Shown here: positions 49,379-58,271 of the stretch, piece after piece | How positions within the stretch are numbered: position 1 is the stretch's first letter | Layout of the letters: each line of letters opens with the position of its first letter | Assembly (NCBI RefSeq): GCF_009651005.1 | Contig: NZ_WHVW01000009.1 | Location: forward strand, 55,638 to 119,637 | Direction of reading: 5' to 3' | Origin: Sporosarcina obsidiansis | Lineage (GTDB): Bacteria; Bacillota; Bacilli; Bacillales_A; Planococcaceae | Length of the DNA: 64,000 nucleotides | Notes under the pieces: generated by a model | Databases searched by the model: none | Told to the model about the DNA's origin: nothing | Seen by the model: only the letters and a program-made list of their open reading frames with translations | Program-made: the position numbers and the translations under genes

Positions 49379-49754
49379 TTACATGAAATTTGATGTGATG
49401 TGGATGGATGAAGTCATTGCAAGCGTGGATTTGAAACCTGCCAATGGTGGCACTCCCTATGTGGTAAATTATATAACCGGTTTCAATAAACAGTTCTCAC
49501 CGGATATGGAAGGACATATCTCACTGGAGGAACTTGAAAAATGGTTGAAATGGCGTACCTTCCCGCCAACCCGCGCCAATGCCGATGAACTGCTTGAAAG
49601 CTTAGGGATGCAAGCTTATAATCGCTGGGGCATCGTCCATAAAACACATGGTGTGATGGCGGATGATGAAATTTGGCTACGCTTCAAGGGAGAACATGTA
49701 ACTCATAAAGACGTCTGCCTGCGAAAAGATTTGTATTATCCGGAAGCAAAATAG
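49371..49754 (+). CDS. Small partner of the HipA-like kinase
   Basis: 127 residues, starting in an 8-bp overlap with the kinase gene, with a GAAGGAA ribosome site. The C-terminal part contains THGVMADDEIWLRF, reminiscent of motifs seen near HipA N-terminal domains, and NGGTPYVVNYITGF near residue 22. Not recognised as a family; likely acts with the kinase, as regulator or antitoxin, by inference from coupling only. Confidence 0.6.
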   Translation: MIDYMKFDVMWMDEVIASVDLKPANGGTPYVVNYITGFNKQFSPDMEGHISLEELEKWLKWRTFPPTRANADELLESLGMQAYNRWGIVHKTHGVMADDEIWLRFKGEHVTHKDVCLRKDLYYPEAK

Positions 49755-49935
49755 TTAGCGAAAAGCAATCTGTGAGAGAAATTAAGATAAATGTTTCGTT
49801 ATATAGGTACCCGTTTTCAACATCGTGTAAGAACGATTTTCTTGTTTCAGAGTCGAAGCAAGGTACCTTACACTAACCACCAATGCAGCTGACATCCGCC
49901 TGAAGAGCTGGTGAACAGTTGGAAGGATGTTAAAA

Positions 49936-49988
49936 AGTAACCATCTCATCTACTTAGGCCGTAGTGGAGGCTGGTTACTTTTTTTTGA
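49936..49988 (+). pseudogene. Hol_Tox-like tail and terminator hairpin, locus B
   Basis: AGTAACCA (49936-49943) pairs with TGGTTACT (49972-49979), followed by a run of eight or more T. In frame it reads SNHLIYLGRSGGWLLFF, similar to locus A. A preceding ATG (49927) gives only a few codons, so no full toxin gene survives. It can serve as terminator in both directions. Confidence 0.45.
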
Positions 49989-50031
49989 TTGGCTTCTAAG
50001 TTTAGCTGCAAACCTGATACAAATTATACAA

Positions 50032-50130
50032 TCACCCCTTTTCTCCTAGCCACAATTTTTTCGCTAGCTCTTCTTCCCATGGAGTTACATACAATAATGG
50101 TAGTACTAACTCATCAATCTGCTTGTCCAT
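50032..50130 (-). CDS. Very small protein, 32 residues
   Basis: ATG at 50130 is preceded by AGAGGACAGCGAT and the frame runs to a TGA at 50032, encoding MDKQIDELVLPLLYV and then TPWEEELAKKLWLGEKG. The composition is coherent for an amphipathic peptide. Not recognised; it lies near the locus B hairpin. A chance frame cannot be excluded. Confidence 0.4.
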   Translation of the reverse strand: MDKQIDELVLPLLYVTPWEEELAKKLWLGEKG

Positions 50131-50282
50131 ATCGCTGTCCTCTCTACTTTGGCTATCTGAATATAAAATATTTGAACAAGCTTTATCGTTTCTACACTAG
50201 CATCTTCTATAAGGATCCTAATTTAATAGAATCCTCTTCTACTCACTATTTCGCAACCCCTAATAACAACAATCAACCTCAC

Positions 50283-50468
50283 TCACCGATCTTCCACTTT
50301 CACTTCGCTACCGTCGCTCACTTTTAATATCCATACCTTTTGATTCCCATCAAAGCGCACTTCTTCGATTTCATTAAAATTAAAGTATTCCTGTGTCTTC
50401 TCTTTGACTGCTTCCGCCACAGCTTTTGCCTCAGAAAGCATTGCATTTGTTGGTTTATAATCAGGCAA
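50283..50468 (-). pseudogene. Short hypothetical frame, probable fragment
   Basis: A 61-codon frame from TTG at 50468 to 50283 reads like a real C-terminal protein piece (TNAMLSEAKAVAEAVKEKTQ and WILKVSDGSEVKVEDR). It stays open 90 bases upstream with no start or ribosome site. The opposite strand is open over part of the region too, so the call is weak. Confidence 0.3.
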
Positions 50469-50579
50469 GATTGGAACAAATCGTAATGGATACAGATGGA
50501 ATCCGTTGGGGATTTCATGACCAATTGGCCTACTTATATGGTGAATTATTGATCAATGACGATTACGAAGGTTGAAATA

Positions 50580-51021
50580 AGCGTAAGATATTTAACACGT
50601 ACTGTTCATTTTTATTGGCTGCAAACAAAAGAAAGCTTCTCTATCCAAAACAACAAAAAAACAGGAATTATTTTCAGCTTAATATAGAGCCAGTTAATTT
50701 TTTGATTAAACAAGCAAGAGACTGAGCATTTTGATTTTGGTCTGTTACACGATAACTTACGGTCTTTCTTAAACTTTTTCTATACCTAATTATCTGAATA
50801 TATCCAACTGGTTTTCATAATCATATTACTAACTTATATTATACCTATCACAGTGGTTTAAACTGGATGTAAATGTGGGATAGTATTAATGGTTAGGTCC
50901 ATTCTTTCTTATAGGATTCAGCACAAGTAAATGTGGTATAATAAAAATCTTTATTATACATACTCACACATATACTATATATAAGGAAGTGATGTGTGTG
51001 TGCAATGAGGAGGAAAAAGAC
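50580..51021 (+). promoter_or_regulatory. Intergenic stretch with extended -10 promoter of the PemK-like pair
   Basis: TGG-TATAAT (50934-50942) is an extended -10 box about 80 bp before the antitoxin-like gene. The rest of the stretch is AT-rich with no gene seen. Confidence 0.45.
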
Positions 51022-51177
51022 ATGGAGACTACAAACTTGATAAACAAAAAAGATCCAAATAGTCTATTTAAAAAATACAAATCAAAAATACCCCATTTAA
51101 AAGCTACAAATGGTTATGCTGAAATAAATGATAAAGATCCTCAGCAAAAAAAATGGTTTGAAGAGTTTAAGAAGTAA
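51022..51177 (+). CDS. Small antitoxin-like protein
   Basis: A 51-residue basic and acidic protein (TNLINKKDPNSLFKKYKSKI, ending KKWFEEFKK) just two bases before the PemK/MazF-like gene. GAGGAGG precedes its ATG at 51022. It has no DNA-binding motif I recognise; its role as antitoxin is inferred from position and size. Confidence 0.55.
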   Translation: METTNLINKKDPNSLFKKYKSKIPHLKATNGYAEINDKDPQQKKWFEEFKK

Positions 51178-51179
51178 AT

Positions 51180-51548
51180 ATGATTGTACAGATTGGTGAT
51201 GTTTATTGGTTTAGAGTCGTCAATCCAAGAACTGATGAATCTGAAGTAAGACCAATCGTAGTGTTAAGTATAGAAGATGACAATTGTTTAATAGCATCTT
51301 TCGCAACAATTACAACATCAGAGATTGAGGACTTTGATGGAAAATACGACAAATGGAAATCTCCTATTTTCGGCTGGCGTGCTTTAGGTTTGCGTGATGC
51401 TTCTTATGTAAAGGCAAACTGCTTGGCAAGTACAGAGACTATGCTTTTTTCAACTAATGATTATATAGGAAAAATGAATAGATTTGATCTTGATAGTGCA
51501 TTAGCAAAAATTGAAGATTTTTTAAACTCAGATGAAGAAGCTTGGTGA
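51180..51548 (+). CDS. PemK/MazF-like endoribonuclease-fold protein
   Basis: 122 residues with the SH3-like PemK/MazF start QIGDVYWFRVVNPR and RPIVVLSIEDD, then strands with TITTSEIEDF. Catalytic-type residues are not fully conserved, so activity is uncertain. It is tightly coupled to the small upstream gene, as in type II toxin-antitoxin pairs. Confidence 0.65.
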   Translation: MIVQIGDVYWFRVVNPRTDESEVRPIVVLSIEDDNCLIASFATITTSEIEDFDGKYDKWKSPIFGWRALGLRDASYVKANCLASTETMLFSTNDYIGKMNRFDLDSALAKIEDFLNSDEEAW

Positions 51549-51659
51549 ACAATAAAATAATTCTATAGATTTTATTAACAATACAAAGCTAAAAAATGTT
51601 TAAAAAGCTAGTATACGAATGTAGAGAAATTGGCCAGTTGGAATTCTTATCTACTCAAT

Positions 51660-51710
51660 AAAGTGCACCCCAAAAGTTAGATTTACTATCTAACTTTTGG
51701 GGTGCACTTT
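51660..51710. repeat. 22-bp perfect palindrome with insertion-sequence-like arms
   Basis: Arms 51660-51681 and 51689-51710 (beginning AAAGTGCACCCCAAAAGTTA) are exact reverse complements around a 7-bp loop. The sequence TGCACCCCAAAAGTTAG resembles terminal repeats of IS3-family elements, so it may be two fused element ends or a MITE core. It could also act as a terminator. Confidence 0.6.
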
Positions 51711-52853
51711 ATTTGCAGGTATTGTGTACATTCTTTTCTGGATAGAAAATAGCGGACTACCCCGGCTCTGCGATCATATGGCCTGCCTGCTCGTAGTGGA
51801 ACGTATAGTTAGGGAGTTTCTTTTCAAGCTTTTTTGCTTTGATATCTTCTTTTCCATTAATGAACCGATTACAGACAGATCCTCTCATATATCACTTTTC
51901 ATTTCCACTGCGTCCTATGTCTTTGCAAACCTACTTCTCCGTATATCGCACGTACAAAAACTTCTTCGGCACGTTTCGTCCTGATATTAATGGAATGCTT
52001 TTGCTCACATACCGCTCAATAAAAAAATCGAGATCTCCTATTAGCCACTTATTCAAAATCGCCTTTTGCTCAGATCCTTTCTCTGCGAAACGTTGTAGAT
52101 AGAGATTATTTTCCTTTCCCAACTTTCCGAGTGAATGGCCTGAAGCTTACTTGCGGAAGTCGATTTTAATGAAACAAAGGCGAATGTTTCATTAAAAAAT
52201 TATCAGATCCCGATATAGTTCAAGAACGACTCTATTGTTGCAAAGTTACGTTAAAAACCGGAAGTTTTAAACTATTTTTAATGACCTTCCCATTGAATGG
52301 CATCTAAGGATCAAAGTAATCCTGGAATGTAAACTGAAAACCTATCATAAACATATCTTATAATTTTGATTACACAATATCTATACATCAACTTTATTTC
52401 ATTAATTTTGAAACACCAATAACTTCCCATAGTTTCCGTCCTGAGTCCATCAAAGAAAAACACCTACTATCACTTGATTCTGTTGATAAACAATGGTATT
52501 TTATAAACTGAAGTTGTCTATCACTCACATTTTCTTAACTTGATTGAGATTGTGTTGATAGTGGATTGAAAAAATATTTCTGTAATGTGAGAGAAGACTA
52601 TAAAATGTCTTCTTTTTTTATTCAACTTGAAAAACTTCAATATATCTGTTATGTTTATATCAGCCCTATTATTTACAAATTATTCGTTCTATTGGGATAA
52701 TCCAACGTAGACTCGTATATTTGGCAAGATATTCAGTATTCGTGTAAATTGTAGGGCGAGTAAAAGTAACCTATCTTTTGCGCAATATAGAAGGGTTTCA
52801 ATGTAATTGGTCCACTAAGTGAAAGAAAATATATTGAATAGGAGATAATTGAT
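51711..52853. other. Region of decayed genes, no intact gene seen
   Basis: On the minus strand about 51765 to 51850 reads INGKEDIKAKKLEKKLP followed by YTFHYEQAGHMI, like the end of an alpha/beta-hydrolase of the BAAT type, with stops before it. A 63-codon piece (51931-52122, minus) is also protein-like but has no start signals. A hairpin with seven T (52588-52620) may be a terminator. The remainder (52140-52850) holds no feature I recognise. Confidence 0.35.
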
Positions 52854-53018
52854 ATGAACATTAAATACATTGGAAGAGACTCAACAAAATTAGTGCGTGG
52901 AAAAATTCATGTAAAGAAAGGTAAATATACAGCTTGCGGAGCCAGGATTGATGATAACCGCGAAGATTGGGTAGATACAGCTGAACGGGTTACTTGTGAA
53001 AAAAGAGGGTGTAAGTAA
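52854..53018 (+). CDS. Small cysteine-containing protein, 54 residues
   Basis: ATG at 52854 follows AGGAGATAATTGAT. The protein has four cysteine-related positions, TACGARI and VTCEKRGC, that could bind a metal. Basic N-terminal half (KLVRGKIHVKKGKYTACG). Not recognised. It is too short for routine gene callers but has a good ribosome site. Confidence 0.6.
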   Translation: MNIKYIGRDSTKLVRGKIHVKKGKYTACGARIDDNREDWVDTAERVTCEKRGCK

Positions 53019-53041
53019 AAGGAAAAACATTTTTCAGTTAA

Positions 53042-53245
53042 ACAGCAGAATATAGGCAAGATACAGTACCTGGATACCAAGTTAAAATTGTGCAGCTAGG
53101 AACACAGTACATTCTCTATAAGAATTCAAGACATGTACCGATTAGAAACCCTTCTACAGAATTTGAAACAAACTTGCCAGTGCATGATAAAGTACTAGTT
53201 CCTCACTACATCAAAATGTTACTGAAATGTTTTGATATCACGTGA
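53042..53245 (+). pseudogene. Start-less protein-like frame
   Basis: A 67-codon open frame following a TAA reads PGYQVKIVQLGTQYILYKN then SRHVPIRNPSTEFETNLPVH. It lacks a start and ribosome site and so may be the 3' remnant of a gene. No family recognised. Confidence 0.25.
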
Positions 53246-53636
53246 AGTTCCGGCACCTATATCATGCTTTTCCCTCTGCAATGTATATTTCTAGGAAAAG
53301 GTATAAGGTTCAGAAACAATTTAAAATTATTTCTGTCTTTCATTGGGATCAGGTATTTTAATACTTCCCTGCCGACAGGTTCTTCCAAACAGAATCACAC
53401 CGCTCCCCCTTAAGAAGGTAAACAGGATCAATTTGTAATGCTAAAACGAAATATATTCATTTATATTCGCCCCATAAAATCCCTTTTTATTCTAACATGA
53501 CCAACCTCCTTCAAATCACGTAAATTCTCACCAACATAACGATCTGAAACTTTATAATAGTTTGATGACTATTGCATTAATGGTATATTTACTAGACAAG
53601 CAAGTCTAAACTACCGACAGAAAGAAGGCGAATAAA
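53246..53636. other. Non-coding gap
   Basis: No gene, repeat or hairpin stands out. The promoter of the DinB-like gene probably lies in its last 80 bp but I could not fix boxes. Confidence 0.35.
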
Positions 53637-54146
53637 ATGGATGTGACTTTACCTATAGGTACATTGCAAGTTCCCGAAAAAGTAACCGCAGAAGTTATCC
53701 AGAAATGGCTAACGGAAATTGAAACGTATACGGACCGGTTAAGACAATCGGTAGATTCATTGAGTGACGAAGAATTAAACAAAACGTACCGCGAAGGCAG
53801 CTGGACAGTACGTCAGCTCGTTCATCATATCGCAGATTCCCAGCTGACCATGTACCAGCGATTAAAGCTCGCTATAACAGATGACCGACCGACTGCATGC
53901 GTATTTGACCAAGACAAGTGGGCTGTTCTTCCAGATACGAAACTTCCCGTAGAAAGCTCGATTCACATGCTGGACGGAATCAATGAGCGCATTGTGTACC
54001 TGGTCCACCATTTAACAGAGGACCAATTCAACCGAGTGTTTATTCATCCGGAAAATGGTGAAATCACAGTAACGGCAAAAGTAGCGAAATTAGCTTGGCA
54101 CGAAGAACACCACTTAGCGCATATAAAAATCGCTCTGGAAAATTGA
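53637..54146 (+). CDS. DinB/YfiT-family metal-dependent protein
   Basis: 169 residues. HHIADSQLTMYQR near residue 64 and WHEEHHLAHI at the end give the three-histidine metal site of the DinB four-helix fold. The Bacillus homologue YfiT is an uncharacterised metal-dependent hydrolase; some members act in bacillithiol transfer. The ATG follows GAAGGCGAATAAA. Followed by a terminator. Confidence 0.85.
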   Translation: MDVTLPIGTLQVPEKVTAEVIQKWLTEIETYTDRLRQSVDSLSDEELNKTYREGSWTVRQLVHHIADSQLTMYQRLKLAITDDRPTACVFDQDKWAVLPDTKLPVESSIHMLDGINERIVYLVHHLTEDQFNRVFIHPENGEITVTAKVAKLAWHEEHHLAHIKIALEN

Positions 54147-54151
54147 AAAAT

Positions 54152-54188
54152 GCCCCCCGGAAATCAGGTATTCTGATCTCCGAGGGGG
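54152..54188. terminator. Terminator after the DinB-like gene
   Basis: A G/C-rich stem (CCCCCGG with CCG-AGGGGG and an inner ATCAG/CTGAT) lies past the gene, with a T-rich run on the minus strand. It may serve both directions. Confidence 0.75.
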
Positions 54189-54199
54189 TACGCCATTTC

Positions 54200-54298
54200 T
54201 TATTCCGTGTTTTTCGTTTTAATCGTTTCGTTATATTTCTGATTGCCTTCTTTAGTGATTTCATTGTATAAATAATTGTCATTTTTTTGTATTTTCAT
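54200..54298 (-). CDS. Very small protein, 32 residues
   Basis: An ATG at 54298 opens a 32-codon frame (MKIQKNDNYLYNEITKEG then NQKYNETIKTKNTE) ending just before a hairpin with a U tract on the minus strand. The ribosome site is weak. It could be a genuine peptide gene or a C-terminal remnant. Confidence 0.3.
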   Translation of the reverse strand: MKIQKNDNYLYNEITKEGNQKYNETIKTKNTE

Positions 54299-54415
54299 TA
54301 TAAAGAGCATTACCCGTCTTTGTGACGTAAATGTACTTTTAATATTAATCCTCTTACAGCTGATATTTCAAAGCACAAATTATTTATTAAGTAAAAAAAT
54401 AAATACTTTAAAAAT

Positions 54416-54457
54416 GAAGAAGTTCTCTAACCGATTAGTCGATTGGAGAACTTCTTC
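54416..54457 (-). terminator. Terminator of the ycsI unit
   Basis: A 12-bp stem GAAGAAGTTCTC with GAGAACTTCTTC around a mid loop lies just past the ycsI stop. Confidence 0.75.
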
Positions 54458-54463
54458 AACATC

Positions 54464-55255
54464 TTATAAAACACTCAACTCATGATCCTTCACATCACTA
54501 ATGAACATACAGCCAGGAGAATGAGTAATCATAATAGACGGCTTGCTTTCCATAGCTACCGCTTGCGGTGTCACGCCACATGCCCAAAACACAGGCATCT
54601 CGCTTTCATAGATCGTCACTGCCTCCCCAAAATCTGGTGCCGAAATATCATCAATTCCAATAACACTCGGATCGCCAAGATGAATCGGTGCGCCATGCAC
54701 ATCCGGGAATCGCGTAGTAATTTGGATCGCTCGAATGGCATCTTGAGCTGTCATGGGTCGCATACTTACTACAATCGGTCCTTCAAATATGCCAGCTTTC
54801 TCACAAGCAATATTGGTCTTATACATTGGCACATTACGATTTTCCTCGATATGTCGTATAGGAATTCCACTTTCTAGCAAGGGGGCTTCAAATGTAAAGC
54901 TACAGCCTAGTAAAAATCCAACCATATCATCTTCCCAGTATTCCGTTATATCCGTGACTTCCTTTGTGAACACACCGTCTTCGTAAATTCGGTAGCTCGG
55001 GATATCTGTACGAATATCCGCTTCTCTAGCTATAGTCTTCGGATGGAATGACCCAGGCTCAGTTACATCCAACAGTGGACAACTTTTCGGATTTCATTGG
55101 CAAAATAATAAAAAGCCAACAGCATGTTCTTTTTTCAAGATAACTAAATTCGCTTGCGTAAACCCTTTGGCCATCCCCGAAGTCTGACCAGTAATTTCCC
55201 GATTACGGATGAGTTCTCTAACTTCTTTAGACTTCATCAAGCGATAATCGTTCAT
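54464..55255 (-). pseudogene. ycsI: Putative hydro-lyase YcsI with one in-frame stop
   Basis: The frame from the ATG at 55255 (GGAGG eight bases upstream) matches YcsI/DUF1445 throughout: [16 protein letters not shown] near residue 30, then a TGA at 55094-55096 as codon 54, then CPLLDVTEPG, RHIEENRNVPMYKTNI and WACGVTPQAVAME. From memory the Bacillus protein has Arg at this position, so a CGA to TGA change would explain it. Without the stop the protein would be 263 residues. YcsI is thought to act in the 5-oxoproline/pyroglutamate locus. It could be a recent nonsense mutation, a sequencing error or a readthrough codon. Confidence 0.85.
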
Positions 55256-55281
55256 TCGTAAAACCTCCAGTATGCATCTAC

Positions 55282-56502
55282 TTATTTAAACAGTAATGGA
55301 ATTTGTTCAATCAATGTCATCACACCTAGCACGCCCATCACTACTACGACAACGGCTCCGCCGATCGTCAACCATAGTGGATGCTTATATTCCCCAACAA
55401 TGTCTTTCTTATATGCGGCAATCAATAAGGTCCCTAGGGCAAGCGGCAAAATTAATGCGTTTAACGCACCCACTAATAAAAGAATATTGACTGGTCGTCC
55501 AACGAATGCAAATGTAGATGTCGATATGACAATAAATAAAATGATAATCCAGTTATGATACTTTTCAATGACTGGACTGAATGAACGAATAAATGAAACC
55601 GATGTATACGCAGCACCAACAACGGACGTAATTGCTGCTGCCCACATAATCACACCAAACATTCTCAGACCCAATTCCCCTGCGCCTAACTGGAATACAG
55701 ATGCTGGCGGGTTTTCTGGATCAATTGCTAAGCCTTGAGAGACAATACCTAAAACAGCTAAAAATAGTGCCACACGAATAATTCCTGTAACGGCAATACC
55801 TGTGATCGAACTTTTCGTTACTTGTGGTACGGATTCAATACCTTTAACTCCGGCATCTAACAATCTATGACCACCTGCGAATGTAATATAGCCGCCCACT
55901 GTTCCACCAACAAGCGTGACAATCGCAAAGAAGCTAATTTCTGTTGGATTGAACGTTCTAACGATTGCTTCTCCTACTGGTGGAGACGTCTTGAATGCTA
56001 CAAACACGACTAAAACGATCATGAGAATACCTGCTACCGCTACAACTTTATCCATCACTTTCCCCGCTTCTTTCACAAGGAAAATGAAGATTGCAAATAC
56101 GGCACTGATAATGGCACCTAGTATGGGATCTATACCAAGCATCGCATTGAGACCTAATCCTGCACCGGCGACGTTCCCGATATTAAACGCTAATCCACCT
56201 GCTACAATGAGGACAGCAAGTAGTACGCCTAAACCAGGTAGTATTTTATTGGCAATCTCTTGACCGCGCAACCCTGAAACGGCGATAACTCTCCACACAT
56301 TCATTTGTGCAAAGACGTCCAGAATCAATGAAATTAATATAACAAATCCGAAACTGGCCGCTAATCTTTCAGTAAAAACTGTCGTTTGTGTTAAGAAACC
56401 AGGTCCTACAGAAGACGTTGCCATCAAGAAGGCCGCTCCAAGCAGAACACTTCTTGTGACTTTCTTTTGATCTTGATTTAACTCTAGTTTATTCTCTGTC
56501 AT
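55282..56502 (-). CDS. ycsG: NRAMP-like transporter YcsG
   Basis: 406 residues with about 11 helices and NRAMP-like motifs ([19 protein letters not shown] in helix 1 and [16 protein letters not shown] in helix 6). The classical NRAMP metal-binding DPGN is replaced by GPGF, so it may transport something else, perhaps the locus's organic acid. It overlaps pxpA by four bases in the Bacillus-like order ycsF-ycsG-ycsI. Confidence 0.88.
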   Translation of the reverse strand: MTENKLELNQDQKKVTRSVLLGAAFLMATSSVGPGFLTQTTVFTERLAASFGFVILISLILDVFAQMNVWRVIAVSGLRGQEIANKILPGLGVLLAVLIVAGGLAFNIGNVAGAGLGLNAMLGIDPILGAIISAVFAIFIFLVKEAGKVMDKVVAVAGILMIVLVVFVAFKTSPPVGEAIVRTFNPTEISFFAIVTLVGGTVGGYITFAGGHRLLDAGVKGIESVPQVTKSSITGIAVTGIIRVALFLAVLGIVSQGLAIDPENPPASVFQLGAGELGLRMFGVIMWAAAITSVVGAAYTSVSFIRSFSPVIEKYHNWIIILFIVISTSTFAFVGRPVNILLLVGALNALILPLALGTLLIAAYKKDIVGEYKHPLWLTIGGAVVVVVMGVLGVMTLIEQIPLLFK

Positions 56503-57275
56503 GTAGAGACCTCCACTATAGGAAAGGACGTAATGTCAATATCTTGTTTCTTCAATGAATCCGTAATATACTTCGCAAATTCCACCGCGTTTTCTCCATC
56601 TCCATGAATACAGATCGTATCTGCTTGAAGAAGAACTTCTGTGTTTTGCTGAGAAATCACTTTCCCTTCCTTCACCATTTGGATCACTTGCTTAGCCGAT
56701 TGCTCTTGGTCTGTAATCATCGCATCTTCTTGTGCACGTGAAGTCAGCATACCGTTTGATTGATAGGTCCGATCCGCAAATACTTCATGCGCCGTCACTA
56801 AACCAATCGTTTCCCCTGCTTTTGTCAGTTCACTATTGGCGAGGCCGAATAATACGAGTGATGGCGACACATCATATACCGCCTGCGCAATAGCTTGTGC
56901 GATTTCTTTATCTTTAGATGCCATTTGATACAGTGCACCATGAGGTTTAACGTGTTGCATCGGTTCGTTATGTACGGCTAAAAATGCTTGCAGTGCACCG
57001 ATTTGATAAACTACCATGTCATACGCTTCTTGAGGCGTGATATTCATATCTCTACGGCCAAAGCCAACCAAATCAGGCAATCCTGGGTGTGCACCAATTC
57101 GAACACCATTATCGATCGCCAACTTCACCGTTTCTCTCATCACCGATGGATCACCAGCGTGGAAACCACATGCTACATTGGCAGACGTGACGTATTTTAA
57201 AATCTCTTCTTGTTCACCTAACGTATACCGGCCAAAGCTTTCTCCTAAATCACTATTTACATCTACTTTCACCAT
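56499..57275 (-). CDS. pxpA: 5-oxoprolinase subunit A
   Basis: 258 residues of the LamB/YcsF family: [24 protein letters not shown] and [14 protein letters not shown] are the conserved blocks of PxpA. With PxpB and PxpC it hydrolyses 5-oxoproline to glutamate using ATP. GAGGAGG precedes the ATG. It is divergent from pxpB across a 264-bp spacer that holds GGTTT and AAACC inverted parts (about 57353-57370), a possible KipR operator. Confidence 0.94.
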   Translation of the reverse strand: MVKVDVNSDLGESFGRYTLGEQEEILKYVTSANVACGFHAGDPSVMRETVKLAIDNGVRIGAHPGLPDLVGFGRRDMNITPQEAYDMVVYQIGALQAFLAVHNEPMQHVKPHGALYQMASKDKEIAQAIAQAVYDVSPSLVLFGLANSELTKAGETIGLVTAHEVFADRTYQSNGMLTSRAQEDAMITDQEQSAKQVIQMVKEGKVISQQNTEVLLQADTICIHGDGENAVEFAKYITDSLKKQDIDITSFPIVEVST

Positions 57276-57539
57276 GCAAATGACCTCCTCATCATTATAA
57301 AAACCTCATTAGTAAGCGTTTACAAACTATTAATTCCCGAAATTCGAAACTAAGGTTTTAAACTTGAAACCAGTTTATCATAGAATTCTACTGTTGAATA
57401 GATTATTATCAAAAAATAGAAAGTATTTTTATTTACTAGTTATTATGCTTGTAATTTCACTTTAGCAATTTATAATGGAACTAAGATTCATTTAACAGAA
57501 TTAAAGTTTCATTTTTCGGCACTAGAAGGAGTTGATTGA

Positions 57540-58271
57540 ATGAAAAAAATGCCTACTTTGGTTAGTAAAGTTCTTGGAGATTCCGCTTTAATTATTAAAT
57601 TAGGAGAAGGTATTCATCCAGACATCCATCAACAAGTGAAGAACTTAACACAGTTACTAAATGAACATCCATTTGATGGTTTTATCGAATCGGTTCCAGC
57701 GTATAATAATTTGACGGTGTACTATTCTCCGTATATAGTCCATCGTTCAAATACATTTGCGATTTCAGGTACTCCTTTAGAAAAAGTTAACTATTATATC
57801 AATGAATTAGCGACACATATATCTGAAGCCCAAGAGACAGAAGGAAAACTAGTAGAGATTCCTGTACTGTACGGTGGCGACTTTGGTCCCGATCTACAAG
57901 TCGTGGCGGAATTTCATGGATTGTCTATTGAGGAAGTCATTCAGATTCATACCGAACCGGAATACCTTGTCTATATGATTGGATTCGCTCCTGGATTTCC
58001 TTTCTTAGGAGGAATGGATGAGCGCATTGCCACACCCCGAAAAGAAACTCCACGAGCCGCGATTGCTCCAGGGTCCGTTGGAATCGCAGGAAAACAAACG
58101 GGTGTCTATCCATTAGAAACACCAGGAGGTTGGCAAATCATTGGCCGAACACCTAAAGCATTATTTCTGCCCGACATGTCACCACCTTCCCTACTACAAT
58201 CCGGTGATAAGATAAAGTTTGTATCTATTTCATCTGAAGAATATGCACACTATGAGAAGGTGAAAAAATGA
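57540..58271 (+). CDS. pxpB: 5-oxoprolinase subunit B (KipI-type)
   Basis: 243 residues with the KipI/PxpB core: YMIGFAPGFPFLGGMDERIA and PRAAIAPGSVGIAGKQTG. In Bacillus subtilis KipI also inhibits the sporulation kinase KinA, and KipA counters it; in the pxpABC enzyme PxpB supplies the activation step. AGAAGGAG lies upstream. Ends in a 4-bp overlap with pxpC. Confidence 0.94.
   Translation: MKKMPTLVSKVLGDSALIIKLGEGIHPDIHQQVKNLTQLLNEHPFDGFIESVPAYNNLTVYYSPYIVHRSNTFAISGTPLEKVNYYINELATHISEAQETEGKLVEIPVLYGGDFGPDLQVVAEFHGLSIEEVIQIHTEPEYLVYMIGFAPGFPFLGGMDERIATPRKETPRAAIAPGSVGIAGKQTGVYPLETPGGWQIIGRTPKALFLPDMSPPSLLQSGDKIKFVSISSEEYAHYEKVKK

Noticed and set aside
51697..52102. Two plus-strand frames of 87 and 95 codons after the palindrome.
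   Set aside because: No ribosome site and composition is noise; the minus strand holds decayed gene pieces.
54064..54282. A 72-codon minus-strand frame overlapping the end of the DinB-like gene.
   Set aside because: It runs through the terminator hairpin and has random-looking composition; another phase holds the small 32-codon candidate instead.
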